Shown here in pieces: positions 34,601 through 46,600 of a DNA stretch of 64,000 bases; the first letter of the stretch is position 1; each line of letters opens with the position of its first letter. The notes beneath the pieces are model-generated. The model was not told the origin of the DNA. It worked only from the letters and a program-made list of their open reading frames with translations, and ran no database searches. The stretch is taken from contig NC_088787.1 in assembly GCF_949628265.1 (NCBI RefSeq), forward strand, positions 17,784,501 to 17,848,500, written 5' to 3'. This DNA comes from Cloeon dipterum. Lineage: Eukaryota; Arthropoda; Insecta; Ephemeroptera; Baetidae. A program made the translations under genes and the position numbers.

Positions 34601-37581
34601 TTCGCTCATTCGCATGACCAGAGTCACGGGGCCGTTTATCAGTTCGGCATTCATAGCAGACGTGAGAATTAGTGCTGCAAGCAACGCAGCAGAGGCAGTG
34701 TACATGGCTTAGCGTTGGAGCGGAGAATAGAACGGATTCTCGGCGCGGCATGGATGAGCACCAAAGAGGCAGCCACGCCTGATAGCAGCGAATTAAAGGA
34801 CATGACGTCACTCATGCACGGCCGGCTATAAAACCCATGCTGACTCCTCCTTTGAGCTGGGTCACGTGTACCCACGAAAAGTGAGGCTTGTGCGAAATCG
34901 GAATGAAACACAAACATGCAATCTGGAGCACTTGAGGGGCATATTATGAAAGCGGTAATCCAAATATGTATTTTTGAATAGACCGAGCGGCCTAAGCTTC
35001 AGCACCACTTGCTTGCGAGAGGAAAGGATTTCAATACAATGGAATTATGAAAGAAACGGCTTTTCGGGTGGACTGGTTTACGTGAGAACCGCTTTCCTTT
35101 CGCAAGATTTGGTTAGAAACCGAATCGAAAAAGTGGGGAAAAACTCGATACGCGTGACCTGCACGGTCGGCATACTAACCCTCTTCAATTGAGTGTTCAT
35201 TATATTATGCAATTCGTTCTTAATGATATTAAACTTCATCATGGAGTCGGAACTGAACATGGAGGAGCCGAAAGCAAAACCGGGGTAGTCGGCGCATCGT
35301 CTTTGTCGGCGGCGGATTTCGCGCTCGGCGATCACTTCGGTGCATTCACTGGGGCAGCGCAGGCGCGCCAGTTCCTGGGTCTCAGGGTCGTCCTCGGCAC
35401 CATCGGGGGACCGCGAGATCAGCTGATCGGAGGTCACCACGCCGCTGCCCCTGCGGGACGGCGTACGGCGGTTGCGGGTGGCGTTGTCGTCGGTGCCGCC
35501 GGCGCCGCGCAGCTTCTCCAGCAGCTGGAGGCTCTTGGGACGGTCGCGGAGGCGCGACAGAATGGTCGCGGCCGCCGAGTGCGGGTCATCGGAATGGGGC
35601 GGCCGAGCATCTGGGCCGTGGGCCGGTTCTGCCATGGCGCTGTCCGTCGCCTCACCGGGCTGTTCCCGCCGAAACGGACGCTTCGGCGGGCCCTGACGAC
35701 TCGAATTCGGCGCACTCCACTTCGCTGACACGCACGGTCCCCTGCTGCTGGTATGTTGTTGGTGCGAGTGTGTGTGTGTGTGTGTTTTCTTGGTCACCAA
35801 ACCGCGACGCCACCACGCGGATGTCGTGCAAGAATTAACACTGGTGCACCGCCGGCCCGCGAGACCATCGCGAGCGGCGCAATAACGCCGTGGCTCCCTC
35901 TCTCGTGTTCGCCATCAAGACGGTGCTCGACCGCGGCTCCGGTGTGTGCCCTTCGCGATGAGGGAAAATCCAGACGGCGGGCCAGATGGAGCGGCGGCAC
36001 ACTCGCGCGCCAAGCGAGCTGCCTAAATTTAAACCACGGATAATAAAACAATTCGAGGGTACCTGCGTGTCCGGCTAATTACCGCTGATAATTTTCTGAT
36101 AGTTCGAGTGTGTGAGTGCACAGCACAGCACCGCGCGGTCTCTCGCGAGCGCAATCAAGTGCACGGAGGAACGTGTTGCGCTGCGTATCGGATGGCGCTC
36201 ACTCCATATTTGGCCGCTGGTCCACGCCCGGGGTATTTTTAGCCCGCTCCCTCTCGGCGGCTCAGCCGCTGCTTGCCGAGCGAGTCGCTTGGATTCAAGA
36301 CGCACTCTGCCCTCGCCGCGTCGAATCATCATTTGAATAGCCCTTAACATCGGAATTTCCCCTTGTAAGGGGCTGCATGTTGTGGCGGCTCAAAAGCGGA
36401 ATGAATATTATTTAGACAAGAGGAAGCCAACGTTTTCTCCCCTCCCCATCCCTGTCGGCTTAATGAATCAGAGCTTCAAATAAGGGAAGAAGAAATTTTG
36501 ACAGGCTATCCACTGTACGTGGAAATGAAAGATGGCCTGTCTCTCGTTGCAATTCGCAATATAAAATTGTAAAAAACGGAGCCAAGTGTTAATTTGATTT
36601 CTCCATATGCGGGGAATAAAGCACGTTCTTGTTTGTGGTCTCTCCACAACTTGTCGTCACTCAATCTCTTCAAATTTATGAGCAGCATGATATTCAGTTT
36701 CCAAGGCAGCGCATGGAATAAGAAAGTGTTTGTATGCTAATGTTTGCCTTTATGCCGAGAATCTGGCGTCGAGACCGCTGACATCATCATTTACAAATTG
36801 CTGCTGGTCCGCGCGAGGTATTTCAGTAAAAATAAAGTCGGGAGAGAAACGGCGCAATATTTATGCGAGATCAGCACGTAGGGAAGGCTGCGAGATCGTG
36901 TTCGTGGCCAATTGTGGCAATCGCCGTTTTTATCTTGTTTGCACAAATTTCGAGATAAACTCTGTGCTTTATCGCGCAGGTGGCGATTACGGCATCACCG
37001 GCCGTGGCGAGAATTAGACTCTCGCGTGCAATGCGATATTATTGTTATTAACGATGCTCGCGCGCAGGGACTATGGTGCGAGACAACAAAGCATTTGTAC
37101 GTATGCACATATATGCAGCGCGTGCAACAAAAATAGCAGTCAACCTCTTTGGCTGCTGCACCTGACGATAAAACGCTCGCAGGTCAATTTTCAATCTCCT
37201 TCTTGACAATGAGCCATACAACCCAACCCACGACAAGTGCTGGTGCCAAATCTATAATGCGGAATGCCAAGGGTACTCACGTTCTGGAGAGCCTTGTTCT
37301 TCTCCTCCAGCTTGGCGTTGACCTGCATCAGACCTTCCTGGGTCTGATCGAGCTCGTTTTCAATGCTCTGGATCTTCTTCTGCAGGGCGCGGGCCTCCTC
37401 CTCAGCCTGCAAGACGGATCATATGTTTTAGTTTTTAATTTTGGCAAGTAAAAAGGCTAGGTTGTACCTTCTCGGCGCGGAGGTTGGCGTCGCGGGCCTG
37501 CTGCTCGCTCTGCAAGGCACGCTCCATCGCGTTGTCCTTGTCGAGCTTCATCGCTTGCATTTTCTTCTTGATCGCGTCCAT
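19528..37581 (-). CDS. Tm1: Tropomyosin, multi-isoform gene
   Basis: Encodes the two-stranded coiled-coil protein that lies along actin filaments and regulates myosin access in muscle and in cytoskeletal filaments. One long isoform reads 37468-37581, 37281-37406, 26942-27075, one exon 4, one exon 5, 24568-24643, one exon 7, 22875-22944 and one last exon, summing to 855 nt and exactly 284 aa, the canonical length. It starts [19 protein letters not shown] and keeps the heptad pattern throughout. Constant exons are 3 (26942-27075), 6 (24568-24643) and 8 (22875-22944). Alternatives are three N-terminal starts, two exon 4, two exon 5, three exon 7 and four last exons, giving up to 144 combinations by counting. 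The short isoform would be 252 aa and the atypical isoform 356 aa. The symbol Tm1 follows Drosophila usage, but orthology to Tm1 rather than Tm2 is inferred mainly from the head exon. Confidence 0.95.
20054..20136 (-). CDS. Tm1: Tropomyosin alternative last exon C
   Basis: 83-nt terminal coding exon in the same phase as its siblings. It begins [19 protein letters not shown] and ends in a TGY-stop. It carries a Cys in the tail. It is clearly homologous to exons B and D, consistent with tandem exon duplication. Confidence 0.9.
20662..20744 (-). CDS. Tm1: Tropomyosin alternative last exon B
   Basis: 83-nt terminal coding exon beginning [18 protein letters not shown] and ending in ELYGW-stop. 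The IGDDLD segment matches the overlap region seen in many insect tropomyosins. The Trp ending is distinct from the GY endings of exons C and D. Confidence 0.9.
20745..22052 (-). other. Intron / 3' UTR between last exons A and B
   Basis: AT-rich. It probably includes the 3' UTR of isoforms ending at exon A. I searched it for additional 83-nt terminal exons and saw none with a suitable acceptor and frame. Confidence 0.4.
22053..22135 (-). CDS. Tm1: Tropomyosin alternative last exon A
   Basis: 83-nt terminal coding exon nearest to exon 8. It begins [20 protein letters not shown] and ends in IQNM-stop. It is the most divergent of the four tails. Such tails set head-to-tail overlap and troponin or actin binding, so this may be a non-muscle or tissue-specific end. 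That is inference from family knowledge. Confidence 0.9.
22875..22944 (-). CDS. Tm1: Tropomyosin constant exon 8
   Basis: 70-nt exon encoding [20 protein letters not shown] and RLE, the most conserved stretch of insect tropomyosins. It ends after the first base of an Asp codon that all four last exons complete with AT. Donor is GTTCGC. Confidence 0.93.
23680..23742 (-). CDS. Tm1: Tropomyosin alternative exon 7, divergent third copy
   Basis: 63-nt open exon, phase 0, with CAG acceptor at 23743-23745 and a strong GTAAGT donor. It encodes [20 protein letters not shown] plus N. Length and phase exactly match the two clear exon 7 copies at 23966-24028 and 24278-24340, and the central Ile and late Leu align, but overall identity is low and the Cys and Thr content is unusual for a coiled coil. 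Probably a third mutually exclusive version. It could instead be a decaying duplicate. Confidence 0.65.
23966..24028 (-). CDS. Tm1: Tropomyosin alternative exon 7, second copy
   Basis: 63-nt exon, TAG acceptor and GTAATT donor, encoding [20 protein letters not shown] plus E. It aligns over its full length with the copy at 24278-24340 and has the same phase, so the two are mutually exclusive alternatives. Confidence 0.88.
24278..24340 (-). CDS. Tm1: Tropomyosin alternative exon 7, first copy
   Basis: 63-nt exon encoding [20 protein letters not shown] plus E, the canonical sequence at this position in arthropod tropomyosins. TAG acceptor and GTAGCG donor. Confidence 0.92.
24568..24643 (-). CDS. 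Tm1: Tropomyosin constant exon 6
   Basis: 76-nt exon whose first base completes the last codon of exon 5 (Ser or Leu depending on the copy). It encodes [20 protein letters not shown] and VSEEK, highly conserved in the family. Donor GTACGC. Confidence 0.93.
24738..24808 (-). CDS. Tm1: Tropomyosin alternative exon 5, second copy
   Basis: 71-nt exon encoding [20 protein letters not shown] and HGEL with exon 6. GTAAGT donor. Same phase and length as the copy at 25208-25278. Confidence 0.92.
25208..25278 (-). CDS. Tm1: Tropomyosin alternative exon 5, first copy
   Basis: 71-nt exon encoding [20 protein letters not shown] and TGES with exon 6. GTAAGC donor. Mutually exclusive with the copy at 24738-24808 on grounds of equal length, phase and homology. 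Confidence 0.92.
25922..26039 (-). CDS. Tm1: Tropomyosin alternative exon 4, second copy
   Basis: 118-nt exon whose first base T completes an Arg codon begun in exon 3. It encodes [20 protein letters not shown] and on to EEADKKYDE. Homologous over its whole length to the copy at 26262-26379. GTGATG donor, somewhat weak. Confidence 0.92.
26262..26379 (-). CDS. Tm1: Tropomyosin alternative exon 4, first copy
   Basis: 118-nt exon whose first base G completes the Arg codon from exon 3. It encodes [20 protein letters not shown] and on to EEADKKYEE, resembling the version used in many insect isoforms. GTAAGG donor. Confidence 0.93.
26942..27075 (-). CDS. Tm1: Tropomyosin constant exon 3
   Basis: 134-nt exon where all three alternative beginnings join, starting [20 protein letters not shown] and ending in ADESE plus two bases of an Arg codon. 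It is shared by the long, short and atypical isoforms because exon 2, the short first exon and the atypical head exon all end in phase 0. Confidence 0.93.
27076..32689 (-). other. Tropomyosin intron, 5.6 kb
   Basis: Separates the short-isoform first exon from exon 3. I found no homolog of exon 3 and no other open exon with proper phase. ORFs such as 28093-28407 (+) have no supporting splice or family signal. A small hairpin lies at 30103-30130. Muscle enhancers are commonly placed in tropomyosin introns, but none is identifiable by eye. Confidence 0.45.
32690..32833 (-). CDS. Tm1: Tropomyosin short (cytoskeletal) isoform first exon
   Basis: 144-nt exon, ATG at 32833, encoding 48 aa that begin [20 protein letters not shown] and end in MRREE, then a GTAAGC donor. 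This matches the N-terminus of insect non-muscle tropomyosin, which replaces exons 1 and 2. Joined to exon 3 it gives a 252-aa protein. It implies an internal promoter upstream of 32833. Confidence 0.92.
35180..35635 (-). CDS. Tm1: Atypical tropomyosin head exon (Tm1-I/C type)
   Basis: 456-nt exon, phase 0, first in-frame ATG at 35635, GTTAGT donor at the low end. It encodes 152 aa: an Ala/Pro/Arg-rich, probably disordered head including [13 protein letters not shown] (about 33-45), then a conserved-looking segment [20 protein letters not shown] ending in NTQLKR, which runs straight into exon 3 (AEGEVAAL). Drosophila has a comparable isoform with a long head on the tropomyosin rod that acts as a kinesin-1 adaptor in oskar mRNA transport. 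The assignment rests on position, phase and the tail motif, so the transport role is inference. The open frame extends upstream to about 35800 without another ATG. Confidence 0.75.
35768..35785. repeat. (GT)n microsatellite
   Basis: Short GT dinucleotide run in the presumed 5' UTR or promoter of the atypical tropomyosin head exon. Confidence 0.85.
37281..37406 (-). CDS. Tm1: Tropomyosin exon 2 (long isoforms)
   Basis: 126-nt exon encoding [20 protein letters not shown] and on to EEKNKALQN, phase 0 at both ends, GTGAGT donor. It pairs with exon 1 and is skipped by the two internal starts. Confidence 0.93.
37468..37581 (-). CDS. Tm1: Tropomyosin exon 1 (long isoforms)
   Basis: 114 nt, 38 codons, starting [19 protein letters not shown] and ending RDANLRAEK before a GTACAA donor. 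An acceptor-like CAG lies about 20 bp upstream of the ATG on the minus strand (near 37602), so at least one upstream noncoding exon is likely. Confidence 0.94.
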
Positions 37582-37602
37582 TGTGGTTTGTTTTTGTTAC
37601 CT

Positions 37603-40600
37603 GGCTCTGAAATTTAGAAACGCAACGTTAGCAAAGAGTTTGCAAAAGTGTCTAGTGCATAGCAAGAAAGAAGAGATTTGCCAGTGGTTAGTCGAAATAG
37701 TCGAGCTCTGAAGGTATGCAACCAGCTGAATTCACGTGTAGCGCGGAATGCATAACTTATCCGAGCTCCAGCAGGGAGGGCAGGCGCTTTTCAGAAATTT
37801 ACAAACAGCACTTTTTAAATTTTTGTTTACTTTTGAAAGTGACGCCCGCATACGACCCCCCACTACGGATCTATTTTTAAACATAGTCTCAGAGAATGCA
37901 ACCCTTCATATCTCCAGTGCTGCGTCTTTTGTTTCCCGTCCAAACAAGACGTTTAAGGATCTTTCAGGCTCTCACTAAACGTCAAAGTGAGGCAGAAAAA
38001 ACGGTCACATCCTCCTTCGCATTCCACAATCCTCCCACCGCCAGCGGCATGCATTCTAGTGAGAGCCGTTCATGACAATTATTTATTCAGTGCGCCAGAT
38101 CTTGACCGAGCGATAATTGAGAGTTCCAGAGAATTCTGGTCCCCGTAAAAGAGAAAACCGTGCCGAACTGTCAACGGCCAGGTGCTGATAATTTATGCGT
38201 GCAGGCGGACTGACCAAGGCGGTCCATAGGTGAAATATGCCGAACAAATTCATAATAAAATACGGTCAGGGACGAAGCAAGGTTGCTCTCGGACGCAACG
38301 CGCCAAGCAGTCGCGTTATGCGGAACCGACTTCGACAGACGCCAGCAATTTTCGGTATTGCGTTGGCCTTTCCGCGAGATTTACGGTTTCTTTCGTGCCG
38401 ATTTTGCGTGCGGTTTGATTTTATTTCTACCAGTGGTCCAAAACAGCAAGCGAAGAATTGCAGCAGCTGCACTAGCGATGCGAATCCAAACCGCGAGTTT
38501 ATTGCGGCTTTCTCACGTACATGTATTGTATATCACAACGGAGAGATAAGATGAGCCAAGCACAACAAGGGGTCGCGAGTGTCAAAATTTTGTCAAGTTG
38601 AAGGGAACGATTGCGCTGCGTTTTCTAAACTGATTATTCATTAAGAAATCAACTTAAAAGCAAGAGAAAATTGTGCAACATCTGCGAAACATGCGAGATT
38701 TAAAAACCGGACTTTTTTCGTTGCCAGAGAAGGTCATCTTTACAGCTGTCAGGTTGTTTCGCCTTTTGCAAAATGAGACTCAACATTTTTCCGTATAAAG
38801 TTTTTAAGAGCTCTTCTCAGTTTGTACAGTCATAGTCAAAAAATCCGTTTTCATTCGCTTTTCCTGCACGCTGCGTGTGTGAGTAAGAAAATCGCCACGA
38901 TTCACACACACTCCCTCAGCTCTCGTTCTATTTTGAATCGGGTGCGTGACGTCAGTGCGAGGAGCGCCGACGGTGTGCTCAACTGCATCACCTCTGAAGG
39001 AATTCCACTGCAAGGCAAGGGGACATTGCCGCAAAAAAATGCAGCCTGACCGAGCGGTTGATACTGTCTCCTCCACCTGAGGGAAACCAGTTTGCAAAAC
39101 GATTGAATATAGCGGCGGCAGCGTTGGACGGAGAAGTCGAGATCGAGCGAGCGAAACAACGTCGTCCCGAGTAAATTATCAAGCGACGAAACGAACAAAC
39201 GCGTTGAATATATTTTCGGCTCTAGCCAACTAAGGGACGGACGGACATAACGCAACCCTGACACACATTATTGGGTTACCAAGAGTGTCGGCACCCAATT
39301 GAATGCAAAGTGCTCACTTTCGGGAAAAGTCGAAAGAGACGTTAGATTGAAATTATTTGTTTACTGGAATAATACGCGCGGCTAATGAGAATATAACGAT
39401 ATAACAATTAGTGTTTAAAAAACAATAAACAAATAAATTACTTTTCTAATTTACGTGTATCTCCTAATTTCCCAAAGCACAAATGAAAATACATCGTTAT
39501 AGGAAACTCGAGTGGCTGTGACACCGAGAGTAATCCAATCTGGGAAGAGTGTGACACGCTTGAATGGAAATTAAATTAATTGGAAACCAGCTCGGTAGGT
39601 TTCAGGTTTAATTAAATTAAAAATTGATATGCGAGGATGGGAATTAAGTGCTCTCGTCTAAATTTAGATCCACTCTGGTGTTGGAAAATTTGTCACGAGT
39701 ATTCAGCGTGCACAAAATCACAATTAGAGCCGTCAACGTCGTTAGTTGCAGTCCAAAGGTTCTCCCAAAATCGGTCGCACTGTACCGTAAAAAAGCGTGA
39801 AGCAATCGGATTTTCAGTTGGAAAAAAGCACTGCGAATTCTCAAGTCGACGCACGCACTGCGGACAATATTTGTCACGCGGCTGGTTCACTGGCAAATCG
39901 CACTTCCAGGCAGAAAAGAGGATAGAAATGTGGTTAGTGATATAGCAGAATGGTCGGTTTACCTGCAGAAAACGTGAATGTGCACGGGGCGGGGAGCTGC
40001 CGCTGTGTGTTTCGAGTCTGTCGCGAGTAGCAGACTAATGTAAGTCAGTGGCCAAAGCAGCGGCAGCGCGCTAGCTCTCCTCCACCTCTTTAAAAAAAGA
40101 CGTTCGACTCCCTCCTAGATGTTGGTGCGCTCTCTCGAATATTATGAATAATATTGTTTGGTAACGCGCGCGGCACTTCACATATAATGCCACTGCTTGG
40201 GTGCATCCACTTTATCCGCTTTGATGCCCACCGTGTGCACGCGGGAGGGGTTTTATTTATTGCACCACGCACAATGCGCGACTCCTAATCACAGAGGGCA
40301 GACAGACAGTGGTTTGATGGAATGCTCATCTGATTCTCGAGGATAAACAATACTGCAGGTTCCATTATTCATAGCATAATTCATAAAATATCAAATCTTT
40401 CCAAGATAATAAAAAAGCTTTTAACTCGAACAACAACCTACTTAATTTATAATAAACGATTGTGTGAGCGGTCTGTGATTATATCCAAACAAATATGTTA
40501 TTCAACCATATTAAATATAATGACAAAAGTAATTAAAAATATTCATTTAGTCAAATCTAATTAAACATATTATAATTTCTAGAAGGAAAATGCAAATAAT

Positions 40601-43600
40601 ATATCTCTGGTTATTTCACTATTAAATTTTGCTTGTGATTCACGGTACTAGCAAGTTATAGCGGTATAGCAAAGAGATCAAATGTAAGAAAAAAGCTGCA
40701 GAAGACAGATTAACATTTACATTTGAAACACACATATCATTCAACTAAATTCAGTGTGAACTTAACTCAGAATTGTTTTAAATTAGCAAAACATACGAAG
40801 CTTCCCTCGGAATTAACGGAGGCTATAAGCGTTTGACGCCTCCAATTGCATCTACGTCTTTATGACAGTTAGAAAGGGTCTCATTCTCTCATAGCATTGC
40901 TAGTGCTCAATTAAAACAATTATTAAGCGTAATGGTCTAGCATGATTTGCATAAAGCGCTGCCAGTCATCATCTCATCCATCACTGGAGCTAAACGTGCA
41001 GCAGCCGCGCGTCTTTTACGTTAATAATAAATAATTACACACATTGTGCGCATGCAAACAAACTTTCTACTCGCTTTTATACCAACACATTCGAGATTAA
41101 ACTTTCGATCAACGAACGATTCACTTTGCTGGCTTTGAATTTTTTTACCCGCACTCGGTGATCAGTGAGACGGAGACTGAAATAATTGTGAGAGGGCGAA
41201 ACACAGCGCTAAACAGGCGTCGCCCGAAATAATTATGGTCCACTGACTCCAAATAAAATGTTGGCTGAATTCTAATGCGAATGTACACACAGCGTTGGCC
41301 TCGATAAATTTGGGGGCTTTTCAAAGCACCAACAATAGAAATAAAATAAATTTCCAATTATTGAGTCACAGATTAAGCTCATTTAGAGCGCTGTTTAATT
41401 CAAAATATAATTATTTAAAAGACTGTTTTTAATGCTCTTAAAATGACGCCAAAGACAAAGTAAGATTCACGTTTCTAACGTTACCGCATCTAGAGGTTAA
41501 GAGAACCTCGTGTCTAGTGAGAACAATAAATTAATTGCCGTCCTCGTTTCTTCAAAGAGAAATAAAAATTGCAAGCACAGCGAAAAACGGCGTGCGCAAG
41601 CACAAGATATAACAGTTCACGTTTTCCTGTTTGCTTATCTGGAATGTGACATCAAACTCAAGTTCAAAGAATGGTGACAAATGCCTTTTCACGTCAGTTT
41701 TCCATCCTTTACCTTAATCGGAGGATGTGAAGAGACAAACAGCAGCATCGGAGATAACGAAATCGTTGGCCAACATTGATTTTGGCTTTACGAGAAGGAT
41801 TTGGCAATAACCTTAATACTTTCATTCTCTTCTGGTGCACTGTCGACAATGAATGATTCATTTGCCGTGATATAAATTAATTGGATTCGGCTGTCCTCAC
41901 ATTGGCGTAGCCTTGCTGCAACGTTATTTAAATTTCAAGCAATTTTGCGAATCCAAGGAGATGCTGCGTTCAGACGACGGTGGCTCGAGGCTTACGAAAC
42001 AGCTGCCAAAATTAGGATATAAATACCGATCACAGTCCAATTTTACCTATGACGAAATCAACGCGCTGATTTAGGGTTAAGTTTCGGTTTTGAATTACTC
42101 TCCTTGAGATGAATATTACGGATGAGCAATTAATTGTACGAAAGCTTTCAGGTATTGTCAAGATTGCTTTCCTTTGGCCCGAAATAGCTATTCAAAGAGC
42201 TGCGATACTGTGTGAGTGATTCCAAAATAGCCTTCGTACCGTCGTCGTCAAAACTTCATCCGCACCGAAGCCAGCAGGCAAAAGCATTTTCTGCGCTGCC
42301 GCGCTTACATAAATATCTCGGATTTCAACCTTCTGACCCAATATTCATGCGCCAAAACAAGAAGCCTTCCACTTCAAATTTATTAAAATTCTTGTAAGAT
42401 CAGAAAAATTAATGAGAAGAGCTCGGTTTTTGTCGTTTGATTTTTTTACAGTTAGCCCACGTGGCATTTTAATCAGTATACTGTTTGAATGTTACTGTTT
42501 TATATTCTAAATAACTATTATTATTGATCTTGAATATGTGGCTAACAAGCGTCCAATGAACCTTCTAAATAGCATGTCTAAATGTAAATATTTAATTTTT
42601 ATTGACTCTTCATGCGTATAGAACCTAAGCAAGCATAAACTAATTATGAATGCTTATTAAGATAATATAATAAACCATATACAATTAAAATGATTTGCAG
42701 AACTCGTGAGCGATCTAACTACTTCATCCTCGGGACTTAAATTTTGAGACGTGTGTGTTGCAGGCCAAACAAAACGCGAGCACATAGAAATCGAATTTTT
42801 CGCTTCGGCAGTTTAAGGCCGCACGGCATTAACAAAAGATTGCTAAAACGCCTAACAATATATTTGGCTGCTGATTTGCACGGTCCGGTCCAGCAAGCGA
42901 AAAGAGGCAACAAAAGAGGTTCCAGGTGTGCAGAGAGTCTGGCAATATTCTCAGCGCAGCCAAGGTAAATCGGCAGTGAGTCAGCGGCCTTGGGAGGTGA
43001 CCTAGTGAAGAGGGTCCGTGCGCCGCCTGGCCGTCGGCGTGGGCCGTATGGTCAAGCAGGAGGCCCTGCCGGCGGCCCTAGCCGACCCAGCACGTGTTCG
43101 CATAACCTGGCAGCGGCCCCCGGCGCAAAAATTGCGTGCCAATTCGCGTGGCGCCGCTGAATACCTCCCCCAGGGTGGATTGCATGCCATATGGGGTCTA
43201 ATTGCGCAAGTAAAAAGAGTCTGCACAGCAGTTCGCGGCTTCGATTACGTGTGAGCAGCCGGCTAGATGCTCGGTTGGGGGAGATATTTCTCGCCAACAA
43301 CAAACAACAACATCTCGGGACCTTTGGAAGGACAAACGCAGCCGCCAGGATCAGTATCTGCAGGTCGCGAGAGCATGTGTGCGTGCGTGTTGACCAAATT
43401 TAGTAGGAAATAAATTATGCGTCAAGATTCTCGTGGCGGTGGCGACGGCGGGTGCGAAATTTATTCAGAACGACCGTACCTTGATTCATACAAGTTTTTT
43501 CATGCTTTCATGAGTGTTTATTACTAGAGAAAACTTGTGATTGCGCCAACACTGCCTTGGAATTTTAATTAAGTGGGTTTTAATTATATATATACTATAG

Positions 43601-46600
43601 CATCATTCTTTATTGGAAAAGTTCTCCTGACCAATTTTTACTTAATACTTAATTTGTATTTTAATGTTTGAATTAAATCAATTAAACTGATAAGGAGGGC
43701 CCGATGAATAGGTTCGAATGGCCTTTAATATTCAAGTAAAAGAATTATAAACTGCTTATAACAATGAGGGTGTCTTATTAATCCATCTTATACTTAATAT
43801 ATAAAAATTTGGAAGTTAGAACCTTTTTCTGGAACACGAGAGCTTGAATAAAATGCAATTAGAAGACCCAAAACAAGGATGATAAATTCATATTTTTAAT
43901 TTATATGATAAACCAATCTTGAATGTTAAACTTTTCCCCATGAAAAATATTTAATTTTTTTTACTTTAATTTTAGGTGCTGGATAATTGAGAGGAACCAT
44001 GTAAAGGATCTTTATACTGAGAATCTTGCAAAGCAATCTGTAAAATGAGAGGCGTATAAAATACTTTGCTGGGATATGAATTGAAATAAAAAAAACGTGA
44101 GAAAAATTTGGTTTGAACTCTCGGAGTTGTATGTATCAACATTTATTTTGATTATACTGTCCCATGTCCCATTTCGTTAAAAGGACGTCTCCGTTAACAA
44201 ATAAGACATATTCAAGCTTTCGCCTCGCTGGAAAGAATTTGTTTTCCTCAATGGTTGCTTTTGGAACAGGATCTTGTGGATAGCAAACAACGTCATTATA
44301 TGTTTAATCGATTCAAATATTACTGCTTGAATCATCTGCCTAAACTTGAAACCGTCGTTGCCTTAGCAAATGACTCCGATAATGAATACTTAGGGACACA
44401 TTTTTAATCATTAGCTAAGCAAAGAATGAATTTAAAGCACTTGACAATAGGCTCAACGTGACTCATAAAAATTGACTTGGAAGATTTGGGAAAACTGTCA
44501 TCCTTGGTTGAGAAAAAGCAGGCGTTGAATCAACTGAAAGCTCTCTTCATGTTATCAATAACTATAAGGCCAATTTTTGAAGTTTCTCGTGCTAATTTTG
44601 ATACTTTTAACAATTAAGTTCTAGACATATTTAACGCTTTTAGTAATCTGTTTAAAAATTCCTCTGCCTTTGTACCAAATTTATTCGATTTTAGACACTC
44701 TATAATTCGTTTCCATTCTTTTAATGGGAACATGGGAAGAAAATAATAGAATAAATGTATCCTAATAACTATTTATTCAAACCAGAGTGCAGTTTGAACA
44801 GCGCTGCTGCATTCAGCTATCTTGGTGATAACATCTTGATTAAATTTCTCGATGCGCACAAGTAACTCTAACAATTATTGATTTTGGCACTCTTGTACGT
44901 TTAATCCTTAAATTATTTTCACATGCCCCCTAGACTTAATGAGCTAAGAGTGGCGTTATTTTGAACGCAAATATTTATATAAATAATTAGATGAGATTGT
45001 GGGTATAAGCCCAGATACAGAACCAGATGAGATTTCTTGTATAATACTTAATTGTATCTGTAGAAGAGACTGATATAAATGTATTCTTAGTACAAAAATA
45101 AACAGTGTACCATTTCAAGCACTGCGCTGACTTATAAATTGTGCTTCCAGAATGGGAAGAAAACCTTGAAAACAGAAAACGAAAATAAGTTATTTTTCGC
45201 TATTAATCAACTTATTTTGATGGTTCTTATCATATTTAAGCAAGTGCCAGTGCAGAGGTGTTAAAAAACAAATTACATGTGGACAAACAGTGTCATTTGA
45301 CGCTTTCCTTATAGGAGAGAAAGTGAACAAAACAAAACATATGGTCGATTCCTTGCGCTGATTGACCAAATAAGGCAGTCCCGCACAGATGAATCACGCG
45401 TGGTACTTGAACGTGTATATGTTGCAGACGCCGCGCGCCACAAATTAAAATACTCTGTGTCATTACGTGTATGCCGAGAGCTTATGAGCGCACACTTGAA
45501 AAAGACACACACATGCGTGCAGTGTGTGATACCCGTACTCCACTCCAACTTGGGAGAGTGAGAATAAGAATAAATTACTATCGCAATTGTAACAATCGGC
45601 ATGTTGAGTAAGTCACGCCGCGCTTTTGTGAAAATAATTTGGCGCATGAAGTTATGTCACGATTTTTATTTTATTCCGAGACAATTGACTGACACTGTTG
45701 TGATCAGCATTTTTGTGCGTCACCCTTTTCAAGGCTGTGGTTTTTTCACCAAACAGTTACACGCGTTTAATGCAGTCTTTATAAAACTGATTAATGAAAA
45801 GAACAAAAATGTAATGTGCTTGTTACCTCTCTGAAATTGATGTGGTATGCCCATAATCGGATTTGAATCCGTCCTGTGACCTCCCAAAAGCACAAAAAGT
45901 TATCTTTATAAGCCTTTAATCCTCTGAACTAAGCTGTGGTTTTCATATAAATATTTTTCTTGTACAAGCTACAGCATGTATTTTACTTTCTCTTATAAGA
46001 ATCTACTAGAAAAATAAGTGTATATTATTACATTAGCCGACAATATACACTTGCTCTGCGGTTTAAACGGAGTGGTTTTCTTTCTTGTCCTAGTATCAAG
46101 TGAAGTTCGATTTGCATATATAATTAGCGGGGATTTATTGAACACGCAGCTATAAAATAATGCGTATCTGTGTTGTGTCACTCGCACACAACACGATGAT
46201 TTTGAATGAACTGCGTAGCGAGATGATAATATCAGATCGTGCAAAATTCTTAGCTAATTAAGTCGTAAAACTTGGCACACTTGTGTGGTCATAGGTGTCT
46301 GTGTCAGTATTAAAATCTTGCATACGCACGAAGGTAACATTTTATGGTGCCGTTGACCATTTGGCAGGACATGCTCCAAGGTGAATTTGTAAGAATCGTG
46401 TCTTTTTTATAGTCATCGGATTTCCAGTACCAAAAAAAGCTTAAAATTTTGTCTTGCGCAACAACATATTACATATTATATTTGTATTCATGCATGTCGA
46501 TCAATGCGAAAAGAGAAAAATGAAGGCAATGAAGAACCCCCTAAACTCAACCCAGTTGATTTCTTGAGGATAAATCAAAATCAATGCATGCAGTGGCGTA

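Noticed and set aside
35189..35728. 179-aa open frame on the plus strand
   Set aside because: It is antisense to the atypical tropomyosin head exon, whose frame joins in phase to exon 3; the Ala/Gly/Val-rich shadow has no family signal.
43002..43303. Overlapping GC-rich open frames on both strands
   Set aside because: Arg/Ala/Pro-rich translations typical of GC-rich noncoding DNA; no motif and no phased exons nearby.
45841..45931. tRNA-like segment (GGATTCAAATCC on the minus strand)
   Set aside because: The T-arm does not pair with a seven-base loop and the acceptor ends do not match, so no cloverleaf can be drawn.
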